Shown: positions 8,803-18,773, counted from the first letter of the stretch. The stretch is 64,000 nucleotides of DNA from Thermoanaerobacterium sp. RBIITD (GCF_900205865.1 NZ_LT906662.1:3051411-3115410); one strand, 5' to 3'. A program made the numbers and translations. The notes: a model not told the origin generated them from the sequence alone.

Positions 8803-8892
8803 CTTAGATTCAGCAAGTAAAAAATCCAGATCAAATATTATTTTATATATTTAATTTTATTAAATAGTTCAATCTTTCTGCTGAATCTAAGT
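8803..8892. repeat. 14-bp inverted repeat, arms 62 bases apart
   Basis: ACTTAGATTCAGCA (8803-8816) is exactly complementary to TGCTGAATCTAAGT (8879-8892). It abuts the 5' limit of the coding remnant on one side and lies just downstream of the C39-like peptidase gene on the other. It could be the ends of a tiny mobile fragment or a long-loop hairpin. No T tract is present to suggest a terminator. Confidence 0.6.
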
Positions 8893-8923
8893 TTATAATA
8901 TCAATTTTATTTAGTGATTACAT

Positions 8924-9967
8924 TTACATACCCCATATTGTATATGCAAGATTACTAATATAGGATTTATCATAATTAAAATCTCTATATACATCATTGG
9001 TATTCCAACCATAATGAACAACATACCAATAATTTGTTGTATAACCCATAAATACTACATAATGACTGCCGTAATATGGGTGTAATAAATAAAGTACAGT
9101 ACCTGGTCTATTATTATTTACTTCATTTTTAATTGAGTCATAACTTGTTACAAGGTCCCCAGTATAAAACTGACCATAGTAAACTCTATTTGTATATTGA
9201 TTTAATCCATTTTTATACCATAAAAAAGGTGTTGCACCGGCTGTTGTTCCCATATCTTTTGTAAGTTGTGCTATATCATTATCTGCATTACCTGTTATTA
9301 ATTTAGGATAACCATTATGCGCCCAGAAGTACAATAAATTATAAGCTGCTACTGGTCCACAAGATCTATTTCCAACAACTTGTTCTATTCCAACATTATA
9401 AAGTATTTTACCAGATGATAACGCGGTTACACTAGTTGTAATGTTTTTTGTTTTTAATAAATTTTTTGCATCCTTAGTTGTATCTACACTTAATTTTACA
9501 CTACTATCATATGTAAAATCAAATATTTCTTTGGATTTTGATTTTTCATCTTCTGCGGCTACACCATAGTTTGATGGTCCATCATACAATAATGTTATTT
9601 TCTTATTATTAAATTTGTCTGATTTAGCTTTTATATATTCAGAAAGATAGTCTGAATATGGTGATTGGCCAAGAGCATATTCAACAATTTTATCAGTTTT
9701 AGGGTCTACAATGACATATCCAATTATTTTGTTACCATGCAATATATTATAAAGGTAAGCGGATAATTGTTCGTCCGAATTATATAAATTTATTCTTTCA
9801 CTTATTTTTTCTCCATTCCAAATCATAAATTCACCGTAATTTGAAATGTTCTTTATTTGTGCTTCAACATTTTTATCTACAGTGCTATCCATAGCAAAAA
9901 CTAAACTAAAGGTAGAAACTGTAAGAAGCGTAACAACTAGAAGTAATAAAACTAATTTCTTTAACAT
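8924..9967 (-). CDS. Secreted C39-like cysteine peptidase
   Basis: A 347-residue protein. The start is set at the second ATG (9967), since GAGGAG touches the first ATG (9976) and is ideally spaced for the second. Residues 1-26 form a signal peptide (MLKKLVLLLLVV...SLVFAMD). A propeptide-like region spans about 27-190. The C-terminal papain-fold domain has the likely catalytic Cys203 (NRSCGPVAAYN), His302 (YGSHYVVFMGY) and Asn322 (HYGWNTN), as in Peptidase_C39_2 proteins. It has no membrane or ABC domain, so it is not a bacteriocin exporter peptidase. Likely an extracellular protease or bacteriolytic factor. It stands alone within the stretch flanked by IS1182 remnants. Confidence 0.8.
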   Translation of the reverse strand: MLKKLVLLLLVVTLLTVSTFSLVFAMDSTVDKNVEAQIKNISNYGEFMIWNGEKISERINLYNSDEQLSAYLYNILHGNKIIGYVIVDPKTDKIVEYALGQSPYSDYLSEYIKAKSDKFNNKKITLLYDGPSNYGVAAEDEKSKSKEIFDFTYDSSVKLSVDTTKDAKNLLKTKNITTSVTALSSGKILYNVGIEQVVGNRSCGPVAAYNLLYFWAHNGYPKLITGNADNDIAQLTKDMGTTAGATPFLWYKNGLNQYTNRVYYGQFYTGDLVTSYDSIKNEVNNNRPGTVLYLLHPYYGSHYVVFMGYTTNYWYVVHYGWNTNDVYRDFNYDKSYISNLAYTIWGM

Positions 9968-10212
9968 AAAAAACATCTCCTCATCTGAAAATTATTTTTC
10001 TTTTTTCCTTATATAAATGAAAAATCACATATAAGGTAATTTTTATCATATCACATCCTTTCATATTTTTACATATTTATTTAATTAGTGTAATTATATC
10101 ATAATTAATTTTGCTAAAAATTACAAAAAAATAAATTTTTTATTAAATTTTTCTTAAGAAAATCAAGTAATTATTTTTAAACACTCTAATTTTACCTAAA
10201 ATGCTTTGATTA

Positions 10213-10905
10213 ATGTGCCAAAAGTATTTTTTTATCCAATTATACATGTGAAACTCTTAATACTGACTGAATTATGGTAAAATAGAAATATAGTTGGCAT
10301 TCATATTAAACGAATTTCAACAAATCACAATGGATGACAAATTTTTAAACTTGGATGAGAGAGCAAAAAAAGTTTGTATTAAATTTACTGGCGAAAGACT
10401 TTGCTGAAATAATATTTTCGGCAATAAATGAGAGATATTTTTCTGTATTGTACATCGATAATGCCGCTTCTCGTCTAAACAGCCCAGTAAACGCAATAAT
10501 TGGATCACTAATACTAAAAGAAATGTTTAACCCTTACAGATGACGACCCGACCTATTAGCAAGTATCCTATGTTATATCCGTTTTCAGTATGCACTTCAT
10601 ACTACAAGCTTTAAAAGTCAACCTTTTAGCGAAAGGACTTTTAGCCGCTTTCGCGAAAGTTTATATCTTTATTATCTGAAAACAGTGAGAGATCTTCTTT
10701 ATAAAGAAATGGAAGCCATGGTAAATGTATTTGCAAAATACTTTGATATAAATCCATATGTTAAAAAAGGATGGATAGTATTATGGTGTCATTCAGTTGC
10801 AAAAAATATCTATAATATAATCAAAATTCAGCTTTATGTTTCTGAACATCAGTTAGCGATCAAGCATAGCTGTTATAAGCAGCTTAAAAAATGTTGCTTA
10901 TAACT
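10213..10905 (+). pseudogene. IS1182-type transposase remnant, copy B
   Basis: Frameshifted pieces together read as the N-terminal ~200 residues of an IS1182-family transposase. They include LNSPVNAIIGSLILKE (the InsH/DUF772-type N-terminal domain), FSERTFSRFRESLYLYYL, then EMEAMVNVFAKYFDIN and RMDSIMVSFSCKK. The DDE catalytic part is absent. It matches copy A (5781-6155) in the same orientation and stops at nearly the same base on the right, so the two share a truncated ancestor. It is not functional. The 4.1 kb between them is bracketed by direct repeats. Confidence 0.8.
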
Positions 10906-11289
10906 CTTTAATTACTTTGTAAAAATTATTTCATATAATTGATTTATTCCTTTAACTTTTTGAAGGATTTTTTGTATTTTAATAGAATATATATGTTAAG
11001 TAAATAACAGGTTTATGTAATGTAATATTTATGCAGGTGAAATTGTATCCTGAATTAATATGAGTTTAAGTAATATCCTTATAGATAAAAATTAGCAGAA
11101 TTAGCGGCGTGGATAGTCCGCGCCGCTCTTATATCTTGGTGTTTTTCTGGGGTAGAAGTTTTTGCATTATTAACACCACTGGAACAAGGATTCTTACATA
11201 CTAATTTTTCAAGATATCTTTTATTTTTTATATTTAGTTTATTTATAAATATCTTAGCGTCGGGATTACCTAAATTAAAACCGGTTAAA

Positions 11290-12252
11290 ATGCGTCCAAT
11301 CTGCAAGAAAGTAGAGTATTATTATACAAATACATGGACAACACTTAATTTTCTTCTTCAAGGTTCAAAGAATCAGAAGATTAAAAGAAATATAATTGTA
11401 TTATCAGGCTTAAAGAAAATTTGCATACCAATAGACATGAGTCACTTATTTATTGAAAATACAGAGCCTATAAAAAAAGTCGAATATATAAAAACAATAA
11501 TTATTATGATAATAGGTTTAGTATTGATGATTATTGCACCAATTGGAATAATAAAACTTTATGATTATATTGCAACTGTTTTGATACTGTTAGGTATGCC
11601 TGAAAAATTTGCAGGACATATAATATTTGATACCAGTATAATATTATTTTATTTTTATTTTATTGGACCATATGTATTTTCTACATTAAATTATAAAAAC
11701 TCATCTGCTGTTGTATTTAGTAAACTGATTTTAAATGATGGTAATTATGCTGTCTATGAAAGTCCTATAATGCCTTTTTTGCAAGGTTGTCCGCTGGGGA
11801 TGGCGCATAAGGGAAAAATTTTTGTTAATTCCTTTATATCTAAAAATCAAAACATTTTAAGTTATGTAATAGCTCATGAAAAAGGTCATATTGAGGATCA
11901 TTATAATAATATAATGAGAAATTTTTTTTCGCCTGTAATTTTCCCGTGGGTTGTTTATATTTCTGTATTAATTGTTGATTATTTACATTTTATTGGAAAA
12001 TTACATTATACTTTTTGGACGATGATTATTGCAGCGGTATCTGTAATTTGTTTAATATTAATAATTTTTATACAAATCGAACAGAAGTGTCAGCAACGAG
12101 CAGACGAGTTTGCTATCAGAAAAATAGGTATTGATAATGCGATAAAAGCCTTGCAAGAGTTAGCATATGGAGATACTCTGCTGCCAGAAAAATATAAATA
12201 TAAATATAGATCTCAAGCGATTAAATTAATACAAAGGTTAAAACAAAAGTGA
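11290..12252 (+). CDS. Membrane-bound M48/M56-type zinc metallopeptidase, start uncertain
   Basis: From the first ATG the product has 320 residues. Transmembrane segments lie near 70-90, 115-135, 220-240 and 250-270. The zinc motif HEKGH is at about 196-200, with QQRADEFA near 270 as the likely third-ligand region. This order fits M48 or BlaR1-like M56 membrane peptidases. No ribosome site precedes ATG 11290. The frame is open back to 11089 and the added part is hydrophobic (YLLFFIFSLFINILAS), so the real protein is probably longer and either starts at an unusual codon or is frameshifted at GATAAAAATTAG (11084-11095). It may therefore be a damaged gene. The substrate is unknown. Confidence 0.65.
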   Translation: MRPICKKVEYYYTNTWTTLNFLLQGSKNQKIKRNIIVLSGLKKICIPIDMSHLFIENTEPIKKVEYIKTIIIMIIGLVLMIIAPIGIIKLYDYIATVLILLGMPEKFAGHIIFDTSIILFYFYFIGPYVFSTLNYKNSSAVVFSKLILNDGNYAVYESPIMPFLQGCPLGMAHKGKIFVNSFISKNQNILSYVIAHEKGHIEDHYNNIMRNFFSPVIFPWVVYISVLIVDYLHFIGKLHYTFWTMIIAAVSVICLILIIFIQIEQKCQQRADEFAIRKIGIDNAIKALQELAYGDTLLPEKYKYKYRSQAIKLIQRLKQK

Positions 12253-12300
12253 AAAATGAAAATTATTTTATAGTTTTTCTTCAATATTTCTCATGGTAGA

Positions 12301-12309
12301 TGTTATAAT
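12301..12309 (+). promoter_or_regulatory. Extended -10 promoter element of rnr
   Basis: TGTTATAAT at 12301-12309 with a weak TTCAAT about 18 bases upstream. It lies about 95 bases before the rnr start. Confidence 0.4.
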
Positions 12310-12404
12310 TATAATAGATATTGGAAAATTAATTATGTAAGAAATTTGGCATGTATTTATTTCAATTATTAATACTTAATTTTAATGGATTGAGAGGAAT
12401 CGGT

Positions 12405-14534
12405 ATGAATTTTAAATATAAATTATTAGAGCTTTTTAATGACGAAAATTATAAACCTTCTAAGATTGATAATATTTTGAAAATGCTTGATGTGGATTAT
12501 AGTCAAAAAGGCATTGTTGAGGATCTATTAAAGGATTTGGAGAAAGATGGGACAATATATAAAACAAAAAATGAAAAGTATGCTTTATCAGAAAGGCTTG
12601 ATATAATAAAAGGCAAAATAGATGCCACATCAAGGGGTTTTGCTTTTTTGATACCAGAAAATGAAAACATTAAGGATATATTTATTTCTAAGGACAATTT
12701 AAACAGTGCAATGCAAAATGATATTGTATTAGTTCGGGTGATAAAAAAAGTTGAAGGTAAAAAGTGGGAAGGCGAAGTTGTAAAAATACTCAAGAGGGCT
12801 AATTCTACTATAGTTGGCACTTTTGAAAAAAGTCGCAACTTTGGCTTTGTAGTTCCCGATGATAGGAGCATCACACAAGATGTATTTATTTCAAAAGCTG
12901 ATACCATGAATGCCGAAGATGGCATGAAAGTGGTAGTTAAAATAACTAAATGGCCAGAAAAAAGGAGAAGTCCTGAAGGAAAAATAGTTGAGATTTTAGG
13001 CAGGAAAAATGATCCTGGAGTAGATGTACTGTCAGTGATTCGCTCATACAATATACCAGAAGAATTTCCTCAGAAAGTGATAAGAGAATCAGAAAATATC
13101 GAAGAAAAAATATCCAGTGAAGAAATATCAGGAAGGACAGATTTGCGCCACCTGAATATTGTGACAATAGATGGTGAAGATGCCAAGGATCTTGATGATG
13201 CTGTAGCAGTAGAAAAACTAAAAAGCGGTGATTATATACTTTATGTTAGCATTGCAGATATCAGTCATTACGTAAAAGAAGGTTCGGAACTTGATAAAGA
13301 AGCTTTAAATAGAGGTTGTAGTGTATATTTCGTAGATAGAGTTATACCAATGTTACCTCAGAGATTATCAAATGGAATTTGCAGCCTCAATCCATCAGAG
13401 GATAGATTGACACTTACAGTCAAAATGAAGATAAATAGAGATGGTAATGTTATTGACCATGATATATTTGAAAGTGTAATACGAAGCAAAAAAAGAATGA
13501 CGTATACTAATGTATACAAAATTTTAGAAGGAAATGATGATGAATTAAAAGAGCGTTATAGAGATTTAGTAGAGGATTTTAATAATATGAGAGATTTGGC
13601 AAACATATTGTTAGAAAGAAGAAAAAGACGCGGCAGTGTAGACTTTGATTTTGAAGAAGCAAAAATAATTGTTGATGAAAATGGAAAACCCACCGATATT
13701 GTAAAAGTTGAAAGGAATATAGCGCATAGGATTATTGAGGAATTTATGCTTGTTGCAAATGAGACAGTTGCCGAACACATGCATTGGATTAACGTGCCAT
13801 TTGTGTATAGAGTTCATGAGCATCCTGATATGGAAAAGTTGATGGCATTTAATAAATTTATACACAATCTTGGTTATCACATAAAAGGCATTGGAGGAGA
13901 TGAAATACATCCAAAAGCTTTACAAGAACTTATAAAACAGGTGAGAGGGAAGAATGAACAAAGGGTCGTAGAGACGCTTTTATTAAGATCCCTCAAGAGA
14001 GCTAGATATAGCCCAGAGGATTTAGGCCACTATGCACTTGCAACGCAGTATTATACTCACTTTACATCACCTATAAGAAGGTATCCTGATCTGATAATCC
14101 ATAGGATTATTAAAGAGAATATCCATGGCAAATTGAATGAGAAACGGCAGGAACATTATAACAAAATATTAAATGATATTTCATTAAAATCTTCAGAAAG
14201 GGAAAGAGCGGCAGATTCAGCAGAGAAAGAGATAGAAGATTTGAAGAAAGTAGAGTACATGAAAGAAAGAATTGGAAATGTATATAAGGCTATAATTGCT
14301 AATGTCACCAATTACGGATTTTTTGTAGAGCTAGACAATACTGTAGAAGGATTGGTCGACATAGATACACTAGATGATGACTACTATCATTATGATGATG
14401 AAACATATACGTTGATAGGAGAAAGAACGAAGAGAAAATTCTCTATAGGTGATGTAGTGTATGTGAAAGTTGTTGGGGCAAATGTCGACAAGAGAGAAGT
14501 AGATTTTGTATTGGCAACTCCTGACGGTAAATAA
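12405..14534 (+). CDS. rnr: Ribonuclease R
   Basis: A 709-residue 3'-5' exoribonuclease of the RNB (RNase II/R) family that degrades structured RNA. It works with SmpB-tmRNA in clearing non-stop mRNAs. The start is set at ATG 12405 (MNFKYKLLELF) after GAGAGGAATCGGT; the 18 residues upstream in frame lack a ribosome site. Order: N-terminal winged helix (1-60), cold-shock OB folds (60-215), catalytic RNB domain (about 240-570) with the acidic cluster DGEDAKDLDDAV, and a C-terminal S1 domain (about 620-705). The usual neighbours smpB and ssrA now lie 8.9 kb downstream. A terminator follows. Confidence 0.97.
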   Translation: MNFKYKLLELFNDENYKPSKIDNILKMLDVDYSQKGIVEDLLKDLEKDGTIYKTKNEKYALSERLDIIKGKIDATSRGFAFLIPENENIKDIFISKDNLNSAMQNDIVLVRVIKKVEGKKWEGEVVKILKRANSTIVGTFEKSRNFGFVVPDDRSITQDVFISKADTMNAEDGMKVVVKITKWPEKRRSPEGKIVEILGRKNDPGVDVLSVIRSYNIPEEFPQKVIRESENIEEKISSEEISGRTDLRHLNIVTIDGEDAKDLDDAVAVEKLKSGDYILYVSIADISHYVKEGSELDKEALNRGCSVYFVDRVIPMLPQRLSNGICSLNPSEDRLTLTVKMKINRDGNVIDHDIFESVIRSKKRMTYTNVYKILEGNDDELKERYRDLVEDFNNMRDLANILLERRKRRGSVDFDFEEAKIIVDENGKPTDIVKVERNIAHRIIEEFMLVANETVAEHMHWINVPFVYRVHEHPDMEKLMAFNKFIHNLGYHIKGIGGDEIHPKALQELIKQVRGKNEQRVVETLLLRSLKRARYSPEDLGHYALATQYYTHFTSPIRRYPDLIIHRIIKENIHGKLNEKRQEHYNKILNDISLKSSERERAADSAEKEIEDLKKVEYMKERIGNVYKAIIANVTNYGFFVELDNTVEGLVDIDTLDDDYYHYDDETYTLIGERTKRKFSIGDVVYVKVVGANVDKREVDFVLATPDGK

Positions 14535-14615
14535 ACTTCAAAATTTATTTTATGACCATTTTAAACTTTATCTGTATGAGAATTTGTTTTATTTCTTCAA
14601 AAATAGAACATGAAG

Positions 14616-14656
14616 AGGCAGAAGCACAATTAGTATAAAAACGGCTTCTGCCTTTT
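14616..14656 (+). terminator. Rho-independent terminator after rnr
   Basis: A 10-bp perfect stem AGGCAGAAGC (14616-14625) / GCTTCTGCCT (14644-14653) followed by TTTC. Confidence 0.8.
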
Positions 14657-14912
14657 CGTATTAGTCTTAGTAAAAGAGTGTAAAAAAACTTGGTATAGAT
14701 ATAAAAAATACTCAGCCAATTTATGCAAAATATCCGCAGAATTTTTAACTTTTTTATTTTTGTAATTGGAATTGTTACCAAATTGTAATATTAAATTTAA
14801 TAAATTATTTATAAACGATGTATAATTATGGTTCACAATAATGATGAAGAAAATGTATGATTGTTTACGTTCTAAAAAAAATGAAGTTTGTTTTTTAAGG
14901 GAGGGGGTAGGT

Positions 14913-16298
14913 GTGAGGTATTTTAAAAATACTATACTATTGACATTTATCTGTCTAACATTGCTAATTTTTCATTCAACCAGTACGTATGCACAGCCAA
15001 ATAGATGGACAGTTGGTGAATTTTACACAGAGCGCTGTCGTTAAAAATGGCAGTACAATGGTGCCATATAGGGATATATTTGAAAAACTTGGTGCCAGCG
15101 TTGACTATGATGCAAGTAAACAGACTGTAACGGGCATTAGAGGAAAGGAAAGTGTCAAGCTTACTATAGGTGATGCTAATGCCATACATAAATGGAATCA
15201 AAAAGAGTCTTAATGAAGCACCATTTATAGCTAATGGAAGGACAATGGTACCTTTAAGGTTTATATCCGAAGCACTTGGTGCGGATGTCAATTGGGATGA
15301 AAGTACTTATACTGTAAATATTTCTACAGATCCATATAAGTGCTACATACTTGGCTTTTATGCAGTTAGGTCGTATCCACAATTTAAAAGGAGAGCCGGG
15401 GATTTTAATGAAGCATCAGCATATTGGTTTGTTGTAAGTCAAGATGGGAGTATAAAGCTGTTATTGCCAAATGGGTATGAAGAAGTTAGAAAAATAGCTG
15501 ATAAAAGCGGAACTAAACTTTCGGCAATGATAATGGGTGATAGAGCTGTAGTAAGCCCTATATTAAAAGATAATGTCAAGCGTGCCAATCTTGAAAACAA
15601 CATTATCGAAACTGCATTAAAATATAATTATGATGGAGTAAACATAGACTTTGAGGGATTAGAAAGTGCTGATAAAGATAATTTTATACTATTTTTAAAG
15701 GATTTGAGGACAATGGCAAATAAAAATAATTTAAAATTGTCAGTTGTAGTGCCTCCGATAACAACGTACACAACATGGTATCAAGGATATGATCTTAAAG
15801 CTATTGGAAGTATATCTGACAGTGTTATACTTATGGCGTATGACTATCGCAATTCGTCAACAGATGCGGGTCCTATTGCGCCGTATTGGTGGGTAGATGA
15901 TGTAATAAATTTTGCATTAAATAATGGTATACCGGCGGATAAAGCTTTGCTCGGAATAGATTTTTATGGATATGATTGGGCTGGCGATACAGAAGCTCAA
16001 TCGCTTACATTGGACGAGGTAATCAATAAGTTCGGTGGTCAACCTTACAGATTTGATGAAAAGATATATATACAATGAAAATGGGGTAGAACATACAATA
16101 TGGTTTGAAAACAGCGACAGTATAGATTTGAAACTAAAACTTGTAAGAATGCATGGACTTAAAGGTGTGGCTTTCTGGAGGATCGGCACAATTACAGAAA
16201 GTCAACTTCAAGGGTTTGATTTATGGAACGTGATAAATAAAGATATAACAAGGAATATGGAGTTTGCATTTATTGAGTTTGTTAGAAAATGCATTTAA
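14913..16298 (+). pseudogene. Secreted CuAO-N domain / GH18 glycosidase, three frameshifts
   Basis: A GTG start at 14913 with GGGAGGGGGTAG upstream opens a signal peptide (RYFKNTILLTFICLTLLIF...). The frame then shifts near 14989 into copper-amine-oxidase-N-type repeats (GSTMVPYRDIFEKLGASV), again near 15185 (YINGIKKSLNEAPFIANGR), and again at the TA repeat near 16065. The central part is a GH18 domain with an intact catalytic motif DGVNIDFE at 15632-15655. Such proteins hydrolyse cell-wall or spore glycans. With all shifts repaired it would be about 460 residues. Three shifts in one gene suggest decay; sequencing error is possible but less likely at three sites. Confidence 0.8.
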
Positions 16299-16334
16299 TA
16301 TGAAACTGCAAAAATTATAAAAAAAGAATCTATT

Positions 16335-16470
16335 ATGAATAAATTAAAAATATGTTTATTAATTCTCATGATTGCTTTGATAATTGGCGGCTGTAGTATT
16401 CAGAGCTCAAAAGTATAGATAATGGCAAAGGAGAAAAGTATAAATCAGAGTGGATTGTTTTAGATTAAAT
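16335..16470 (+). pseudogene. Lipoprotein gene stub
   Basis: ATG 16335 opens 27 codons that form a textbook lipoprotein signal (MNKLKICLLILMIALIIGGC with lipobox IGGC) and then stop at TAG 16416-16418. A second in-register piece (GEKYKSEWIVLD) follows to about 16470. Only the export signal and a scrap of mature protein survive. Confidence 0.5.
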
Positions 16471-16534
16471 TTGAAAAAAATAAATAAAATGATTATAATT
16501 TTAGGGAAATAAAATTTAGGAGGAGATGTAGCTG

Positions 16535-17425
16535 ATGTTGAAATTTATGAAGCACCTTAAAATCACAGTAACGATATTATTAGTTTTTACAACAGTTTTT
16601 ACTATTGCATTTGCAGATACAAGCCCGGGTACACAGTACGTTACTTTCGGCCATGATCTCACTAAGGACCAGAGAGATCAGATGTTGAGAGATTTTAATG
16701 TTAGCGATATTAATAACATACACATAGTAGAAGTGACAAATCAGGAGGAACACAAATACTTAGGCGATAGCTTGCCTGCAAATGTAATAGGGTCTAAGGC
16801 TATTTCATCATCATTAATTACATTTAAAGCAAAAGGTTCGGGTTTAAGCGTAACTACACATAATATAACATGGGTTACTGATGATATGTTTAAAAACGCT
16901 TTGATAACAGCAGGTGTAGAAGATGCAGACATTGAAGTTTCTGCACCGTATCCCGTGTCTGGGACGGCGGCACTCACTGGCATAATAAAGGCATTTGAAG
17001 ATGCAACTGGAAAACCCATAAGCGATGATGTCAAAAAGATTGCAAATGAAGAGATGGTAACTACTGGGCAGATTGGCGATAAGATTGGTGATAAAGAAAA
17101 GGCAGTAGAGCTTTTAAAAAGGCTTAAAGAAGAGATGTCTAAGCAGACAGGGAAACTTTCTGATGCAGAGCTTAGAAGCTTAATACAAAATACTGCAAAT
17201 AGTCTAGGAATAACTTTAACGCAAGACGAAATAAGTAGCCTCGTTTCACTGCTTCGAAAATTACAAAATGCCAATATAAATTGGGATAAAGTCAAAAGCG
17301 GACTTGAAAATCTTACTACATCATTTAAAGACTTTGTAAATAAAAATCCTGAATCAAAATCCATAATAAAGGTAATTCTTCAGTTTTTTCAAAATATCAT
17401 TAATAAACTGTTAAGCATGCTGTAA
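16535..17425 (+). CDS. Secreted DUF1002 protein
   Basis: A 296-residue protein with a signal peptide (about residues 1-27, ending TIAFADTSPG). The body begins YVTFGHDLTKDQRDQMLRDF and has the pattern typical of DUF1002, with the conserved APYPVSGTAALTGIIKAFE segment near 145-163. The C-terminal half is helical. A ribosome site AGGAGG precedes ATG 16535 with somewhat long spacing. DUF1002 proteins are widespread in Firmicutes and uncharacterised; an envelope role is inferred from the signal peptide only. It follows decayed genes but is itself intact, and it ends at a strong bidirectional terminator. Confidence 0.85.
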   Translation: MLKFMKHLKITVTILLVFTTVFTIAFADTSPGTQYVTFGHDLTKDQRDQMLRDFNVSDINNIHIVEVTNQEEHKYLGDSLPANVIGSKAISSSLITFKAKGSGLSVTTHNITWVTDDMFKNALITAGVEDADIEVSAPYPVSGTAALTGIIKAFEDATGKPISDDVKKIANEEMVTTGQIGDKIGDKEKAVELLKRLKEEMSKQTGKLSDAELRSLIQNTANSLGITLTQDEISSLVSLLRKLQNANINWDKVKSGLENLTTSFKDFVNKNPESKSIIKVILQFFQNIINKLLSML

Positions 17426-17434
17426 ATTTTAATT

Positions 17435-17473
17435 AAAGTAAAATAAGGATGGTCATCATCCTTATTTTACTTT
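17435..17473. terminator. Bidirectional terminator between convergent genes
   Basis: A perfect 17-bp stem AAAGTAAAATAAGGATG (17435-17451) with its complement at 17457-17473 and a 5-base loop GTCAT. It serves the DUF1002 gene from the left and the M48 gene from the right. Confidence 0.85.
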
Positions 17474-18698
17474 ATAGATTTGACTTTTCGATGGCTCTTA
17501 TTCTATTTATAGTGCTGGGATGGGTGTAAGAAAACCACTCTATAAATTTTGACGGTTCAATGTCAGATAAGCTTTTTTCTGCAAGGTCAACTTGAAGCTT
17601 AATGACGATATCTTTATTGTGCAGATACTGTACTGAAAGCAGATCTGCCTGTCGTTCCATTTGCCGAGAGATATAATTTTGAATTGGATTTGTATCAAAG
17701 TTAATCAAAAGCAGAAATAGATAAAGTAAGGATATGACAAAAGGTCCGTACTTGTTGCTGCGTGTTTGTGTTACACTAGTTTTTAGCAAAATGTCAAATA
17801 TAAAAAGCATTGTGAAAATTCCTATTGAACCTATTAAAATGCTTTTTAAAACGTGATTTTCTTTCCAGTGAGCGGCTTCGTGCGCTATTACAGCTTTTAT
17901 CTCATCTTGAGGGTATTTTTTTAATAATGTGTCGTAAAGAACGATTCTGCTTGTACTGCCGAAACCGTAGAAATATGCATTTGCAAGTGTAGTTCTTCTG
18001 CTGGCATCCATTTCTTCAACCCTGTCAATTTTTATTCCTGCGTTTTTTGATATATCATTTACCATATTTAAAATAACAGGGTCAGTAACAGGTGTAAATT
18101 TATTAAACATAGGAGCGATAAATGAGGGCCATATAAAATTTTGCAAGAAAAGCATGGCTGTAAGAAAAACAGATGCTAATATCCACCAAGTCATATTCCA
18201 TTTGTTTAGTGCAAAAAATAATAATATTATTCCAATTCCAGAAAGTACAATGTCGATGGCTGAGCTTTTTATATAATCGATCCACCAAGATTGAAGCGTT
18301 TGTACTGAGAACCCCCATTTTACCTGCAGCTTAAACAAATATAAGCTGAAAGGCAATGATAAAACTTTTAAGATTGTCCACAACACGAGAAAGAAAATGA
18401 AAATACCTAAATAGTAATTTCTTCCACTAAGCTTTTCACACGCTTTTGAAAGTCGCAAAGCAAATCCTCCAAAGACGAACCATAATAGAAATATCAATTG
18501 GACTAAAAACGAAATGATATTTATTATCCTACTTTCTTTGTGATATGGTATAGATTTTTCTACTGTGTAATGAGAAAAAAACTTGTAAACATCAGGTGAA
18601 ACAGTGTTTGGTGATAATATGTAATATAGGTATAATGAAGAAAATAACAATGCTATAAAAGTTAGCAAAAGCCATATTTTGTTAAACTTTACGCTCAA
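17472..18698 (-). CDS. M48 family (Ste24-like) membrane zinc endopeptidase
   Basis: About 408 residues with multiple membrane helices (near 10-30, 60-80, 95-125, 155-200, 280-335) and the zinc motif HEAAH followed by WKENH. A downstream ERQADLLSVQYL provides the third ligand. This matches CAAX-prenyl-protease-like (Ste24) M48 proteins, which in bacteria act in membrane protein quality control. The frame opens at TTG 18719; TTG 18698 (SVKFNKIWLLL) is preferred because GGATGG is well spaced for it. The gene is monocistronic, convergent with the DUF1002 gene and divergent from the radical SAM gene. The substrate is unknown. Confidence 0.85.
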   Translation of the reverse strand: MSVKFNKIWLLLTFIALLFSSLYLYYILSPNTVSPDVYKFFSHYTVEKSIPYHKESRIINIISFLVQLIFLLWFVFGGFALRLSKACEKLSGRNYYLGIFIFFLVLWTILKVLSLPFSLYLFKLQVKWGFSVQTLQSWWIDYIKSSAIDIVLSGIGIILLFFALNKWNMTWWILASVFLTAMLFLQNFIWPSFIAPMFNKFTPVTDPVILNMVNDISKNAGIKIDRVEEMDASRRTTLANAYFYGFGSTSRIVLYDTLLKKYPQDEIKAVIAHEAAHWKENHVLKSILIGSIGIFTMLFIFDILLKTSVTQTRSNKYGPFVISLLYLFLLLINFDTNPIQNYISRQMERQADLLSVQYLHNKDIVIKLQVDLAEKSLSDIEPSKFIEWFSYTHPSTINRIRAIEKSNL

Positions 18699-18773
18699 TA
18701 TTATCCATCCCTTCTTCAAAGATTACTGTGATTATATTATATTATATGCGTTATCGAAAATTAAATTATTTTA

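Noticed and set aside
8654-8854. A 66-codon plus-strand frame
   Set aside because: It is antisense to the better-supported coding remnant at 8549-8800 and has no ribosome site.
12503-13051. A 182-codon minus-strand frame opposite rnr
   Set aside because: Shadow of a well-conserved essential gene, with Ser/Phe-rich low-quality composition.
16741-17364. A 207-codon minus-strand frame opposite the DUF1002 gene
   Set aside because: It is a shadow frame. The plus strand has a signal peptide, a ribosome site and family motifs.
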